64,000 bases of DNA, taken from positions 37,935 through 101,934 of the forward strand of contig JACQXX010000010.1 of assembly GCA_016208495.1 (NCBI GenBank). Direction: 5' to 3'. The translations under genes were made by a program, and so were the position numbers. This document shows positions 17,954 through 28,851 of the stretch, piece after piece. Each line of letters starts with the position of its first letter. Within the stretch, counting starts at the first letter, position 1. The notes below the pieces were generated by a model. That model saw only the letters and a list, made by a program, of their open reading frames with translations. It made no database searches and was not told the DNA's origin. This DNA is from Acidobacteriota bacterium. GTDB taxonomy: Bacteria; Acidobacteriota; Blastocatellia; Chloracidobacteriales; Chloracidobacteriaceae.

Positions 17954-18748
17954 ATGCTTCCGATTTTGCCAAGTTACAGTAATTCCTATCATCCTTCTTC
18001 TGATTGGGCGAACCAGTTGGCTGCCAAACAAAGGCTCTGGCAAACCCAGGTGGAGGCAAAGGGTACGGTGATTGAACACGTGACAGCCTGGACTTTGAAC
18101 GAGTGGGTTTTGACTGAACTCCAGTTTGACTATCCGGATCTGGACCGTGATCAGGCAACAGCCTGGCAGACAGAAGCTGATCAATCACAACCCACCGATC
18201 CGATTCAGCGTGAACTCGTGAGTTTCTCCCAGGCGGCGAACGCTGTTTTCCAGCGGGCCAACACGCTACCAACCACTGAGCGTGATGCCCTTGGCAAGGA
18301 AGACCTGATCCATAGTTACCGCCTGGTGACTGGCAATCCAGTATCTGGCTGGAACGAACTATTTCGTCGGGCCGAAGCCGCTCCCCAGGTTCCAACTCAT
18401 CAACCAGCCGCGCCTCAGGCATTACCGGTTCTGGTTGAAATGGCGCTTGACTGGTTTACAACTGACTCGTTTGCCGAAATGCACCCGGTTGAAAAGGCCA
18501 GCCTCTTCCATTTGCGGATGCTGGATTTACAGCCATTTGCCAGCCACACCAATCGGCTGGTGCGTCTTCTGGCCAGTTACTATTTGCTTCGTGACGGGTT
18601 GCCGCCCTTGATGATTTCCGCTGAAAATCGGCCAGCCTATTTTGACACCCTTGGGTTTTCATTTCAGATGATCACTCAACCCGGCGTGGAACTCTTTGCC
18701 CGACTCCTGGAGCAAACTCTGGACCAGTGGCTGGAGATGACCAAATGA
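17954..18748 (+). CDS. Fic-domain protein with degenerate active site
   Basis: 264 residues with the overall Fic/DOC helical layout. MHPVEKASLFHLRMLD precedes the core, and RLLASYYLLRDGLPP plus ENRPAYFDTL follow it exactly as in class II Fic proteins. The catalytic HPFxDGNGRxxR motif has become QPFASHTNRLVR (193-204). The catalytic His is Gln and the Asp, Gly, Asn and Gly are all replaced, while the two Arg remain. The inhibitory-helix-like segment GTVIEH near residue 40 keeps its Glu. Fic proteins transfer AMP or another moiety to target hydroxyls; this one should not do so by the usual mechanism. The frame is intact, so it may have a binding role. It is single, between repeat arrays. Confidence 0.8.
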   Translation: MLPILPSYSNSYHPSSDWANQLAAKQRLWQTQVEAKGTVIEHVTAWTLNEWVLTELQFDYPDLDRDQATAWQTEADQSQPTDPIQRELVSFSQAANAVFQRANTLPTTERDALGKEDLIHSYRLVTGNPVSGWNELFRRAEAAPQVPTHQPAAPQALPVLVEMALDWFTTDSFAEMHPVEKASLFHLRMLDLQPFASHTNRLVRLLASYYLLRDGLPPLMISAENRPAYFDTLGFSFQMITQPGVELFARLLEQTLDQWLEMTK

Positions 18749-18751
18749 TAA

Positions 18752-18935
18752 GATGACAAGGTGACAAGGTGACAAGGTGACAGGGTGACAAGGTGACAAG
18801 GTGACAAGGTGACAGGGTGACAGGGTGACAAGGTGACAGGGTGACAGGGTGACAATAGATCATTCTGTCACTGTGTCAGATGTCACTGTGTCATTTGGTC
18901 AGATGTCACCCGGTCACCCTGTCATCTGGTCAGCT
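18752..18935. repeat. Octamer tandem array (GGTGACAA/GGTGACAG) with inverted arm
   Basis: About twelve 8-bp units (GGTGACAA, GGTGACAG) at 18756-18856 start within a few bases of the Fic stop codon. They face TGTCACT/GTCATC-type units at 18865-18930. This is one of the few arrays here with a period of 8. Positions 18936-19157 of the same gap hold nothing recognised. Confidence 0.85.
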
Positions 18936-19157
18936 TTGCATTTTGCCTCAAGTCCTCTAATATTAACCTTTCCAAAAAACCTTCTCTCACTCTCGCCATC
19001 GAAAATTGCAGATGTAAACCAATTCCAGGTGTCCGGCATGCATTTTTGAGGCAGGATTTTGCCCTGTGCTGGATGTGGCTTTGGAACAGAGTGCGAAGAA
19101 TGAACTCGAAGTTAATTTCCCAGGGAACTTCTAAGTTTGAAGATGAGGAGTCTTACT

Positions 19158-20843
19158 ATGCAGCGTCTTTTGACGAGAGGAATCGTCTTTTTTATGGTCG
19201 GTATGTTGGTGGCAGGTTTCCCGCTGGTTGCCAATATTGCCGCTGATACCGCTGAAACCAGACAGTCAACTGCTCCGCCAGCCCCAACCAATTTGCAGGC
19301 AATCGTGACTGGGAGCAGTGTGAATCTCAGTTGGGATGTCCCACCTGCCTTGCCGCCGACCAGTACTGTGGTTGTCAAACCCGCTGGATTGGACCCAGAC
19401 AAGCCGGTCTTTGACGACCTTGAAACCGGGATCCGGGCACAACAAAGCATTAAAAATCTGGTGTTTGGTGAACAGATTACCCCACCAGCCTATCCAGCCA
19501 CATTGAAAAGCGTATTGTATTTGTCAATCAGTAAAGCTTTTGACGAAACCTTTCCCTTGACGGTTGGTGCCAATTTCAAATTATGGGTGTTTAATGCCCC
19601 GACTGGGGCCGCGCTGGGACAAACCCCGCGTTCAGATGTGCGAACCTATAACGTGAGCATCAGCAAGGAGCCAGTTGGTTCGGCACGGGAATATGAAGAT
19701 TTTAATGAGTTTACTCTTCCAGAAAACTACACTATTACCTCTGGTAGTTTCTTCGTTGGATTGCAGTGGGTTGATAACGGGACCAGTCAGATTAATCCAG
19801 ATGGATCGCAAAATTACTATATCGGGTTTGACCGCACGCCACCGTCAACCGCGATCATTTCAACCGATGGTGGAACCACATTTAACGGAGTCAGTATCCA
19901 GGTATTTACTCCCAGTACTGGTTCGGTGACGGCTGATTTTCCAATCATTGGGCGGATGGAAGTTGTCAATCCGACGCTTACGGTCACGGGCTATAAGCTC
20001 TACCGTTCGACTGCTTCGCCAGTTGCGATCAAACCTGAGAATTTGATTGCGACCCTTCCCGCCGGCCAAACCACATATGCCGATTCACCTCCGATAGCTG
20101 ATGGGACAGTCCAATATTTTTATGCCTTGAGCGCAACGTATAACCCGACCACCGAAAGCGCCCTCTCAAATGAGGTTGCTGCCACACCAGGAGTCAATGA
20201 CACCACGGCACCGGTGGTTGAAGTCTTTACCCCCAATGGTGGAAGTGTCGTGACGATTGGCGATTTTTTGGAAGTGACCTGGAGTGCGGAAGATAATGTC
20301 GGTTTGGCCAGCCACGACATTGATTTGTCAACCGACAGTGGGGCGACGTTTAATGTGTCAATTGCCACTGGTCTCGAAGGTGACCTTCGATCCTTCCAGT
20401 ATGAAGTTCCTGATTCCGTGACGACCCGGACGGCCCGGATTCGCGTAACGGCCAAAGATGGGGCCGACAATGCCGGGTCAGATAGTTCGGATGCCGATTT
20501 CATCATTCGGGTGCCGGATTCGACTCCGCCGACGGTTCAGGTGGTTTCGCCAAATGGCGGCGAAAAACTCAAATCCGGAGTCGCGTTCAACATTACCTGG
20601 CAAGCCACTGACGAATCAGGGATTGAAAGCCAGGATGTCCTGCTGTCAACCGATAGTGGCGCCACTTTCCCGACCCAACTCGCCACTGGACTGGCGGGAG
20701 GGACATTGTCCTTCAGCTTTACGCCAAACGTGACGGGCAAAGTCAAAACCGCCCGTGTTCGAGTGGTGGCTTTTGACACGGCTGGAAATTCTGCCCAGGA
20801 TGACAGCAATGGTAATTTCCAGATCAAAGGCAAAAAGAAGTAG
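19158..20843 (+). CDS. Secreted FN3 / Kre9-like repeat protein
   Basis: 561 residues from the ATG at 19158, chosen over the one 21 bp upstream because GAGGAG at 19145-19150 is correctly spaced. A signal peptide (RGIVFFMVGMLVAGFPLVAN) is followed by a fibronectin-III-like module (APPAPTNLQAIVTGSSVNLS), then a module also present in the matrixin at 43219-46230 (PAYPATLKSVLY ... FFVGLQW). Two C-terminal Ig-like repeats follow (FTPNGGSVVTIGDFLEVTW and VSPNGGEKLKSGVAFNITW) of the Kre9/KNH type. No catalytic motif is seen. It is probably an extracellular or cell-surface adhesion or structural protein, with its own terminator. Confidence 0.82.
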   Translation: MQRLLTRGIVFFMVGMLVAGFPLVANIAADTAETRQSTAPPAPTNLQAIVTGSSVNLSWDVPPALPPTSTVVVKPAGLDPDKPVFDDLETGIRAQQSIKNLVFGEQITPPAYPATLKSVLYLSISKAFDETFPLTVGANFKLWVFNAPTGAALGQTPRSDVRTYNVSISKEPVGSAREYEDFNEFTLPENYTITSGSFFVGLQWVDNGTSQINPDGSQNYYIGFDRTPPSTAIISTDGGTTFNGVSIQVFTPSTGSVTADFPIIGRMEVVNPTLTVTGYKLYRSTASPVAIKPENLIATLPAGQTTYADSPPIADGTVQYFYALSATYNPTTESALSNEVAATPGVNDTTAPVVEVFTPNGGSVVTIGDFLEVTWSAEDNVGLASHDIDLSTDSGATFNVSIATGLEGDLRSFQYEVPDSVTTRTARIRVTAKDGADNAGSDSSDADFIIRVPDSTPPTVQVVSPNGGEKLKSGVAFNITWQATDESGIESQDVLLSTDSGATFPTQLATGLAGGTLSFSFTPNVTGKVKTARVRVVAFDTAGNSAQDDSNGNFQIKGKKK

Positions 20844-20876
20844 TTCTCACCCAAGACGCAAGTGATTATTGACGGT

Positions 20877-20919
20877 ACAAAAGAGGGAATAAGCCAACCG
20901 GGTTTATTCCCTCTTTTGC
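20877..20919 (+). terminator. Rho-independent terminator
   Basis: Stem CAAAAGAGGGAATAA / TTATTCCCTCTTTTG around a loop GCCAACCGGG, 33 bp after the stop of the secreted FN3 protein and before recF. The A/T flanks would allow bidirectional use. Confidence 0.9.
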
Positions 20920-21062
20920 GTATTTGGGACATATTTTTCTGGCGGATCCAGGTCAAAATTTGTCCCGGTCTACCCCCAATATCTTGTGTTTTTGAAGTCT
21001 CCGACTGGACACAATTGGCCGTGTCTGGTAGACTGGTATTTCATTTACAATCAAGAATTTGT

Positions 21063-22187
21063 ATGTATTTATCTCAAGTAGAATCAATTGGGTTTCGCAA
21101 CCTTTCGGGACATCTTTTCGGGGATGCGGGCGTAAACATTTTGTGGGGCCAAAACGGGCATGGAAAAACCAGTTGGCTGGAAGTGATTGCATTGCTAGGT
21201 AATACGAAATCCTTTCGCACGCATCAGTTAAGTGAAGCCATCAATTTTCAGGAGACTGCTGCCCGGGCGATTGCCCAGGTGATTCACAAAAGCCGGACCA
21301 TCACGCTGGAAGTTCACCTGAAAGGCTCGCAAAAGCAGTTGCTGGTCAATGGCAAACGCGTCCCGGTGAGCGAATACCTGGGAATTCTGGATGTCTTTGT
21401 CTATTGCCGCGAAGAGTTAAGCATTGTCCGGGGTGAACCATCTGAACGCCGCCGGTTTCTCGACCGCGGCGTCCTGAGCCTCAAGCCGGGCTATGTGCAA
21501 ACGCTGGCTGATTACAATCGGGTCCTCAAGCAAAAAAACGCGCTATTGAAGTCAATTGAAGAAACGGTTCCTCCGCCGTCTGAAATTTTCGAAATGCTTG
21601 ATGTGTGGAATATCCAGCTTGTCGAGCACGGCACGCAGATTCACAACGCCCGGACAGCCTATGTGGAGCGCCTCAACCAGACCCTGGAACGGCGGTTTTT
21701 TGGGGCCGAAGCGATGACGGTTCGGTATCGCTCCTCCCTGGAAGGGAAAGGCAATCTGACCCACTATGCGGACCTGCTGGCAGAACGCTTGCGGGTGCGC
21801 CGTGAAGCCGAACTGGCTGCCGGTCACGCCCTGGTTGGCCCGCACCGGGATGATCTGGATATTTTAACCGATGGGCGTGAAGTCGCCCGATTTGGAAGCG
21901 CCGGTCAGCAACGTAGCGCCTTGCTGGTGCTCGAACTGGCCCAACTGACCATGTACCACCAGGAACATGACGATTTCCCGGTTTTTCTGCTGGATGACAT
22001 TGATGCCGAACTGGACCGTGACCGGATTCGCACCGTGTTGGATTTTCTCCAGGGAAAAGCCCAGGTTTTTGTAACGACTTCAAAAGCGGCGCTGGCTGAG
22101 GAATATCGCCAGCGGGCCCGGCTCAGCCAGATTCTGAGCGGAACCGTCGTGCCACAGCCAGAGAAGGCGTTGAACGCAGAATTTTGA
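21063..22187 (+). CDS. recF: DNA replication and repair protein RecF
   Basis: 374 residues from the ATG at 21063. An in-frame extension to 20862 would run through the upstream terminator, so it is rejected. SMC-like ABC ATPase: Walker A GQNGHGKT (29-36), signature region RFGSAGQQRSALLVLELAQL, Walker B VFLLDDIDAELD, and the RecF-specific LVGPHRDDLDIL. RecF loads RecA at gapped DNA with RecO and RecR. It lies 65 bp upstream of gyrB on the same strand, the widespread recF-gyrB order. dnaA and dnaN are not upstream here, and no origin features (DnaA-box clusters) were seen. Confidence 0.95.
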   Translation: MYLSQVESIGFRNLSGHLFGDAGVNILWGQNGHGKTSWLEVIALLGNTKSFRTHQLSEAINFQETAARAIAQVIHKSRTITLEVHLKGSQKQLLVNGKRVPVSEYLGILDVFVYCREELSIVRGEPSERRRFLDRGVLSLKPGYVQTLADYNRVLKQKNALLKSIEETVPPPSEIFEMLDVWNIQLVEHGTQIHNARTAYVERLNQTLERRFFGAEAMTVRYRSSLEGKGNLTHYADLLAERLRVRREAELAAGHALVGPHRDDLDILTDGREVARFGSAGQQRSALLVLELAQLTMYHQEHDDFPVFLLDDIDAELDRDRIRTVLDFLQGKAQVFVTTSKAALAEEYRQRARLSQILSGTVVPQPEKALNAEF

Positions 22188-22249
22188 GCAGCACCATTTT
22201 GACCGTAAGGGTTCGAACTATATTCACAACGTGATCGAGGTTTGATTGA

Positions 22250-24721
<2,472 letters not shown>

Positions 24722-24727
24722 TTTTTT

Positions 24728-24922
24728 GGGGCTGAAAAATCCTCGGGCTTAGGGCTCAGGGCTTGGGGCTGAAGACTCGCAAGCTCGGGGCTGAAGAAAT
24801 CGGGTTGAAGACTTTGGGATTTTGTCTTGAACTCGATGTTCCTCAACCCCAAGCCCGTTTTCTTCAGCCCCAAGCCCTGGTATTTTCAGCCCCAAGCCCT
24901 GAGCCCTGGTATTTTCAGCCCG
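24728..24922. repeat. Inverted heptad cassette (GGGCTGA / GGGCTTG arms)
   Basis: Starts 7 bp after the gyrB stop. Left units GGGGCTGAAAA, GGGCTTA, GGGCTCA, GGGCTTG, GGGCTGAAGAC are mirrored on the right by CTTCAGCCCCAAGCCCTG, TTTTCAGCCCCAAGCCCTG and AGCCCTGG. It ends a few bases before the next start codon, so it replaces the normal leader. Confidence 0.8.
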
Positions 24923-24928
24923 AACAAA

Positions 24929-25891
24929 ATGACTGAAGTTACCTACTTTGTACCTGAAGAAGAAGCGTATGCCCGCCTGGACGAGTTTATCCAGCGGCAT
25001 GATTTCTCATTTCCAATTTCGGCCATTCGAAAAGCGATTGAAGACGGCAATGTTCGCATCAACAGTAAAGTCCAGACGGCTGGCTGGCGATTGCGACAGG
25101 GTGACAAAGTCACGGTCAAGCTTGAAGGGTATCGTGGACAGGCGCTCGAAGCTGAAAATGTCCCGCTTGAAGTCTTGTATGAAGATGCGTTTTTGATTGC
25201 CGTCAACAAGCCGCCGGATATGTTATCGCACCCGTCAGTCAAAGAACGCAGCGGGACGCTACTCAACGCACTGCTTGGCTATTATCAGCAAAAGAAAGAT
25301 GTTGAGGCACTCAGGATGTGGCCGGCGCTGGCTCATCGCCTGGACCGGGATACGTCAGGAGTAATCGTGGCGGCAAAACAAGAGCGGGCGGTGGAAAAGC
25401 TCTTTGTTGCTTTTCGTGACCGCAAGATGAAAAAAGTCTATCAGGCGATTGTATTTGGCGTTCCCGAGGCGGAACAGGGAATCATCGAAGCACCGATTGG
25501 CCGCCATCCGGTGCTCTGGCCACGCTGGCGGGTGATGGATGACGGAAAATCAGCGAAAACCGCCTATCGAGTCACCGGGACCAAAAATGGATTTTCACTC
25601 ATCGAATTGGAACCGCTCACCGGACGCACGCATCAGCTTCGAATTCACCTGGCCCATATCGGACACCCGATTGTCGGAGACCATACCTACGGACGAGCGT
25701 TGAACAAAGCGTTTGCGCAGTCACACCCCGAACTCAAAGTCAAACACCACTTTCTGCACGCTGCCAAATTGAGCTTTACCCACCCCATGCGCCGTGAAGA
25801 GATTCATCTGGAAGCGCCAATGCCCCAGACAATGAAGGGATTTTGGGACGGTGGAATCGTGAACAAGGATTCTGAGCTTCAGGGAAATTGA
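24929..25891 (+). CDS. RluD/RluA-family 23S rRNA pseudouridine synthase
   Basis: 320 residues from the ATG at 24929. Upstream in-frame codons translate the heptad array and are rejected. An N-terminal S4 RNA-binding domain (about 10-75, SAIRKAIEDGNVRIN) is followed by the RluA-type catalytic domain. The catalytic Asp is in AHRLDRDTSGVIVAAK, and a substrate-binding block LEPLTGRTHQLRIHLAHIG is present. It isomerises uridine to pseudouridine in ribosomal RNA. The exact site (RluD-like helix 69 or another) cannot be fixed by eye. It is convergent with tRNA-Asn through a shared terminator. Confidence 0.9.
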   Translation: MTEVTYFVPEEEAYARLDEFIQRHDFSFPISAIRKAIEDGNVRINSKVQTAGWRLRQGDKVTVKLEGYRGQALEAENVPLEVLYEDAFLIAVNKPPDMLSHPSVKERSGTLLNALLGYYQQKKDVEALRMWPALAHRLDRDTSGVIVAAKQERAVEKLFVAFRDRKMKKVYQAIVFGVPEAEQGIIEAPIGRHPVLWPRWRVMDDGKSAKTAYRVTGTKNGFSLIELEPLTGRTHQLRIHLAHIGHPIVGDHTYGRALNKAFAQSHPELKVKHHFLHAAKLSFTHPMRREEIHLEAPMPQTMKGFWDGGIVNKDSELQGN

Positions 25892-25951
25892 CAAACGGCA
25901 TTTGAACAGCAGGGGGTTGTAAAGAGATTTTGTTTTGAACGTATCGCCCAC

Positions 25952-25990
25952 AAAGAAAAACGGGAGCTTTTCAGCTCCCGTTTTTCTTTG
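25952..25990. terminator. Bidirectional terminator between rluD-like gene and tRNA-Asn
   Basis: Symmetric stem-loop AAAGAAAAACGGGAGCT / AGCTCCCGTTTTTCTTT with a loop of about 5 nt. A-rich on the left and T-rich on the right, so it can stop transcripts from both convergent genes. Confidence 0.92.
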
Positions 25991-25996
25991 AATGTG

Positions 25997-26072
<76 letters not shown>

Positions 26073-26189
26073 ATAAGCTCCTCATGAGGGAACGCGCAAT
26101 ATAGGCAATGACCTTTGGTTTTGTCAACACTTTTTTTCGGCAGCCAGGAAAAAAGAGAATGAAGAATGGTCTTGAGATTCTATCCTGTT

Positions 26190-26284
26190 TTCTTCAACCC
26201 AAATGTCTTCAGCCCGTTTTCTTCAGCCCTGAGCTTGCGAATCTTCAGCCCCAAGCCCTCAGCCCTGGTTCTTCAGCCCAGGCA
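26190..26284. repeat. CTTCAGCCC heptad array
   Basis: Repeated CTTCAGCCC, AGCCCTGAGC and AGCCCCAAGCCCTC units immediately downstream of the DHH-protein stop codon. GAATGAAGAATGG lies at 26155-26169. Confidence 0.75.
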
Positions 26285-27244
26285 TTACGTCGTTCGCAGT
26301 TCGTGAGCGACGGCTTTGCCGATTTCGCGGGCCTGCTCAAGGTCTTCCGGCGCCAGCGAAATAGCGCCGACCACGGCATGGCCGCCGCCGCCATAGCGTT
26401 CGCAAATCTTGGCCAGATTATGGGTGCGCTCCATTCCGCTCCAGGGATTGTACCCAATCGAAATTTTCGACCGGGTGGCACCACGGCTCACCCCTACGCT
26501 ATAGCGGGCTTTGGGAAACATGCAGTAAGCAATGAATTTATTGTAGCCTTCAATATCGTGGTCGCTGACATCGAAATAAACCACGCCGTCAGAACATTCA
26601 CCAGCTTGCTGAATGATTTCAACTGCCTGGTTGTGCCGGGCAAGCAATGGGGTAAACACGGCCTGAACACGTTCGTCGGCTGCGGTTTCAGCCAGGGATT
26701 TGACCTGCAACGACCGAATGATGTGATGGAGCAGGCTTTGGTCCCGATTTGATTCAATCACCAGTGCCAGTTGGGGGGCGGGTTCTTTGAGATTGATCGC
26801 ATTTTCCGGAGATTCGTACTGCGCTCCATCAATTAAATCAGCCCACTGAATCAGTTCGATGAGTTCAGGCAGGTCAGTGTCAAACTTTTCGCGGGCGATG
26901 TCGGCAATATATTTGGTGCAGGATTTGTAATTCGGATCAAAGTATTTTCGGCCACGTGTATCCTGGTTGAAATGGGCCTCATCTTCGGCAGAGAGGAAGG
27001 CGCTCTGGTGGTGGTCAAACCACCATGTCAGCCGATCATCGCTGTTATATTTAAAGTCTACAATCGCAAATTCATCGGCATCATCAAACAAATCTGGTTC
27101 AAACAATCTTCCGGGCCGATGGGTCAATCCGTGGTACGAGATTTCAACATCGGGGTAGAATTTCCGCCGGTAAAACGTGGAAAATACAGCGGCGGAGCAC
27201 GCTCCGTCAAAGCAAAAGTTGTGGTACAGCACTTTCAACTTCAT
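26285..27244 (-). CDS. DHH-family phosphoesterase
   Basis: 319 residues. The start at 27244 gives an ATGA overlap with the mpl stop, implying translational coupling. A TTG 6 bp upstream is the alternative. The N-terminal HNFCFDGACSAAVF corresponds to the first Asp-containing DHH motif. IVDFKYNSDD follows. WWFDHHQSAF is the DHH signature, and GGGGHAVVGAISL near the C-terminus is the DHHA1 substrate-binding loop. This fits nanoRNase or cyclic-dinucleotide/oligonucleotide phosphodiesterases of the NrnA/GdpP clade without accessory domains. The substrate cannot be decided. Cotranscription with mpl is probable, but no functional link is known to me. Confidence 0.88.
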   Translation of the reverse strand: MKLKVLYHNFCFDGACSAAVFSTFYRRKFYPDVEISYHGLTHRPGRLFEPDLFDDADEFAIVDFKYNSDDRLTWWFDHHQSAFLSAEDEAHFNQDTRGRKYFDPNYKSCTKYIADIAREKFDTDLPELIELIQWADLIDGAQYESPENAINLKEPAPQLALVIESNRDQSLLHHIIRSLQVKSLAETAADERVQAVFTPLLARHNQAVEIIQQAGECSDGVVYFDVSDHDIEGYNKFIAYCMFPKARYSVGVSRGATRSKISIGYNPWSGMERTHNLAKICERYGGGGHAVVGAISLAPEDLEQAREIGKAVAHELRTT

Positions 27245-28653
27245 AAGCAACCTGCTTTCAATCGGGTCAATAACTTTTCGTGAATTCCACCAAAGCCGCC
27301 ATTGGACATAATGGCCACGACATCGCCTTCGCGCAGTTCGGGAACAACCTTTTCGATAATGGCATCGGCACCGTCAATGACATCAGCGGGGATTCCTTTC
27401 TCACGCAGCACCGAAATGACCTGCTGCGGAGAAAACTGATCGTCAGCCTGGAGCTTAAAAGATTCAAAAATCGGGGTTAGCACCACCCGGTGAGCCTCAT
27501 CAAACGCCTGTTCATATTCGTGCTGAAACACTTTTTTGCGTGAAGACCACGAACGCGGTTCGAAAATGGCAATCACGCGACGTCCGGCATATTTCTGGCT
27601 GATGGCGTCAAGGGTTTCACGGACGGCGGTTGGATGGTGGGCAAAGTCGTCAATCACGGTGATGCCGTTGATTTCACCACGGACCTGCATCCGGCGTTTG
27701 ACACTTTTGAAGGTTGCCAGTCCTTCGCGGATTTTCTCAGGATCAGCTCCCCAGGCCGTGGCAGCGGCCACAACGGCTAAAATATTGCGAATATTAAATT
27801 TTCCAGCGAGGGGTGTGGTGCATTCCAGAAATGGCTCATTGCGATGCAAAATGGTGAAGGTCATTCCGGCATCAGTGTACCGGATGTCTTTGGCCGTCCA
27901 TTCGAGTGGTGTATCGCTGGTGTCAAGCCCAAAACTTTCAATCGGACAGAGAGCGCGTGGCGAAAGCTCGCGTACAATCGGCGAATCATACCCGGCCACC
28001 AGTCGCCCAGAGCGCGGAATAATGTGAATCAACCGCTGAAAGGCAAGCTTGATGGCGGCGACATCCGGATACATATCGGCATGGTCAAACTCGACATTGT
28101 TGAGGATGGTGATTTCGGGCACATAGTGCATAAACTTCGGTCCTTTGTCGAAAAAGGACGTTTCGTATTCATCACCTTCAATCACAAAAAAGTCGCCATC
28201 GGTGACCCGAAAACTTTGACCAAAATTTTCAGCCACACCACCGACCAGAAAGCTAGGATTGAGTCCCGCCGTTTCCAAAATCCAGGCTGCCAGTGCCGTC
28301 GTGGTGGTCTTCCCATGTGTTCCAGAGACGACCAGCACCCGCCGGTTGATGAGAAATTCCAGGCGCAGGACTTCGGTCATTGATTCGTGCCGCCAGCGTC
28401 GGTCAAGCACAGCTTCCATTTCCGGGTTGCCGCGGTTGATGGTATTTCCAACCACCACGATATCAGGGCGTTCAGTCAGATTTTCTGCCTTGTACCCAAG
28501 ATTGATCGGAATTCCCATCGCCTCAAGTTGTGTTGACATTGGCGGATACACGTTTGCATCCGAACCTGTGACGCGATGTCCGCGCTCGATGAGCATCCCG
28601 GCAAGTGATCCCATTGCCGTTCCACAAATGCCAAGTAAATGATAGTGAGCCAT
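27241..28653 (-). CDS. mpl: UDP-MurNAc:L-alanyl-gamma-D-glutamyl-meso-diaminopimelate ligase
   Basis: 470 residues of the Mur ligase fold. The N-terminal Rossmann segment is HLLGICGTAMGSLAGML. The ATP loop VVSGTHGKTTTTAL and the central VIEGDEYETSFFDKGPKF are the form seen in Mpl rather than MurC. DDFAHHPTAVRETL follows in the C-terminal domain. Mpl joins the recovered tripeptide L-Ala-gamma-D-Glu-meso-DAP to UDP-MurNAc in cell-wall recycling, in the cytoplasm. Its presence implies meso-DAP peptidoglycan and a recycling pathway, typical of Gram-negative bacteria. The start is preceded by a GTATGAA heptad array. Confidence 0.93.
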   Translation of the reverse strand: MAHYHLLGICGTAMGSLAGMLIERGHRVTGSDANVYPPMSTQLEAMGIPINLGYKAENLTERPDIVVVGNTINRGNPEMEAVLDRRWRHESMTEVLRLEFLINRRVLVVSGTHGKTTTTALAAWILETAGLNPSFLVGGVAENFGQSFRVTDGDFFVIEGDEYETSFFDKGPKFMHYVPEITILNNVEFDHADMYPDVAAIKLAFQRLIHIIPRSGRLVAGYDSPIVRELSPRALCPIESFGLDTSDTPLEWTAKDIRYTDAGMTFTILHRNEPFLECTTPLAGKFNIRNILAVVAAATAWGADPEKIREGLATFKSVKRRMQVRGEINGITVIDDFAHHPTAVRETLDAISQKYAGRRVIAIFEPRSWSSRKKVFQHEYEQAFDEAHRVVLTPIFESFKLQADDQFSPQQVISVLREKGIPADVIDGADAIIEKVVPELREGDVVAIMSNGGFGGIHEKLLTRLKAGCL

Positions 28654-28660
28654 TGTTTGA

Positions 28661-28851
28661 AGTATGAAGTATGAAGTATGAATTATGAAGAAGGGTTCGG
28701 GGTTCAGGGTTCAGGGTTCAGGGTTCAGGGTTTGGGGTTCAGGGTTCAGGGTTCGGGGTTCGGGGTTCGGGGTTCGGGGTTCGGGGTTCGGTTTAAAAAC
28801 CCTGAACCCTGAACCCTGAACCCTAAACCCTGGTTTTCAACCCTGAACCCT
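28661..28851. repeat. Heptad hairpin array (GTATGAA, GGGTTCA/GGGTTCG arms)
   Basis: Four GTATGAA-type units (28661-28690), then about fourteen GGGTTCA/GGGTTCG units (28692-28793). These face AACCCTG units (28798-28851) across a short centre GGTTTAAAAACC. The right end overlaps the stop codon of the M16 gene. The transcript would form a very long hairpin. Confidence 0.9.

Noticed and set aside
18672..18863. Open frame with CHPVTLSP repeats on the minus strand
   Set aside because: Translation of the GGTGACAA octamer array: three 8-bp units give an 8-residue period.
20862..21062. N-terminal extension of RecF
   Set aside because: It would include the stem of a strong terminator. RecF homologues begin at about MYLSQVESIGFRNL.
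18749..21062. Chromosome origin near recF-gyrB
   Set aside because: dnaA and dnaN are missing, and no cluster of DnaA boxes or AT-rich unwinding region was seen.
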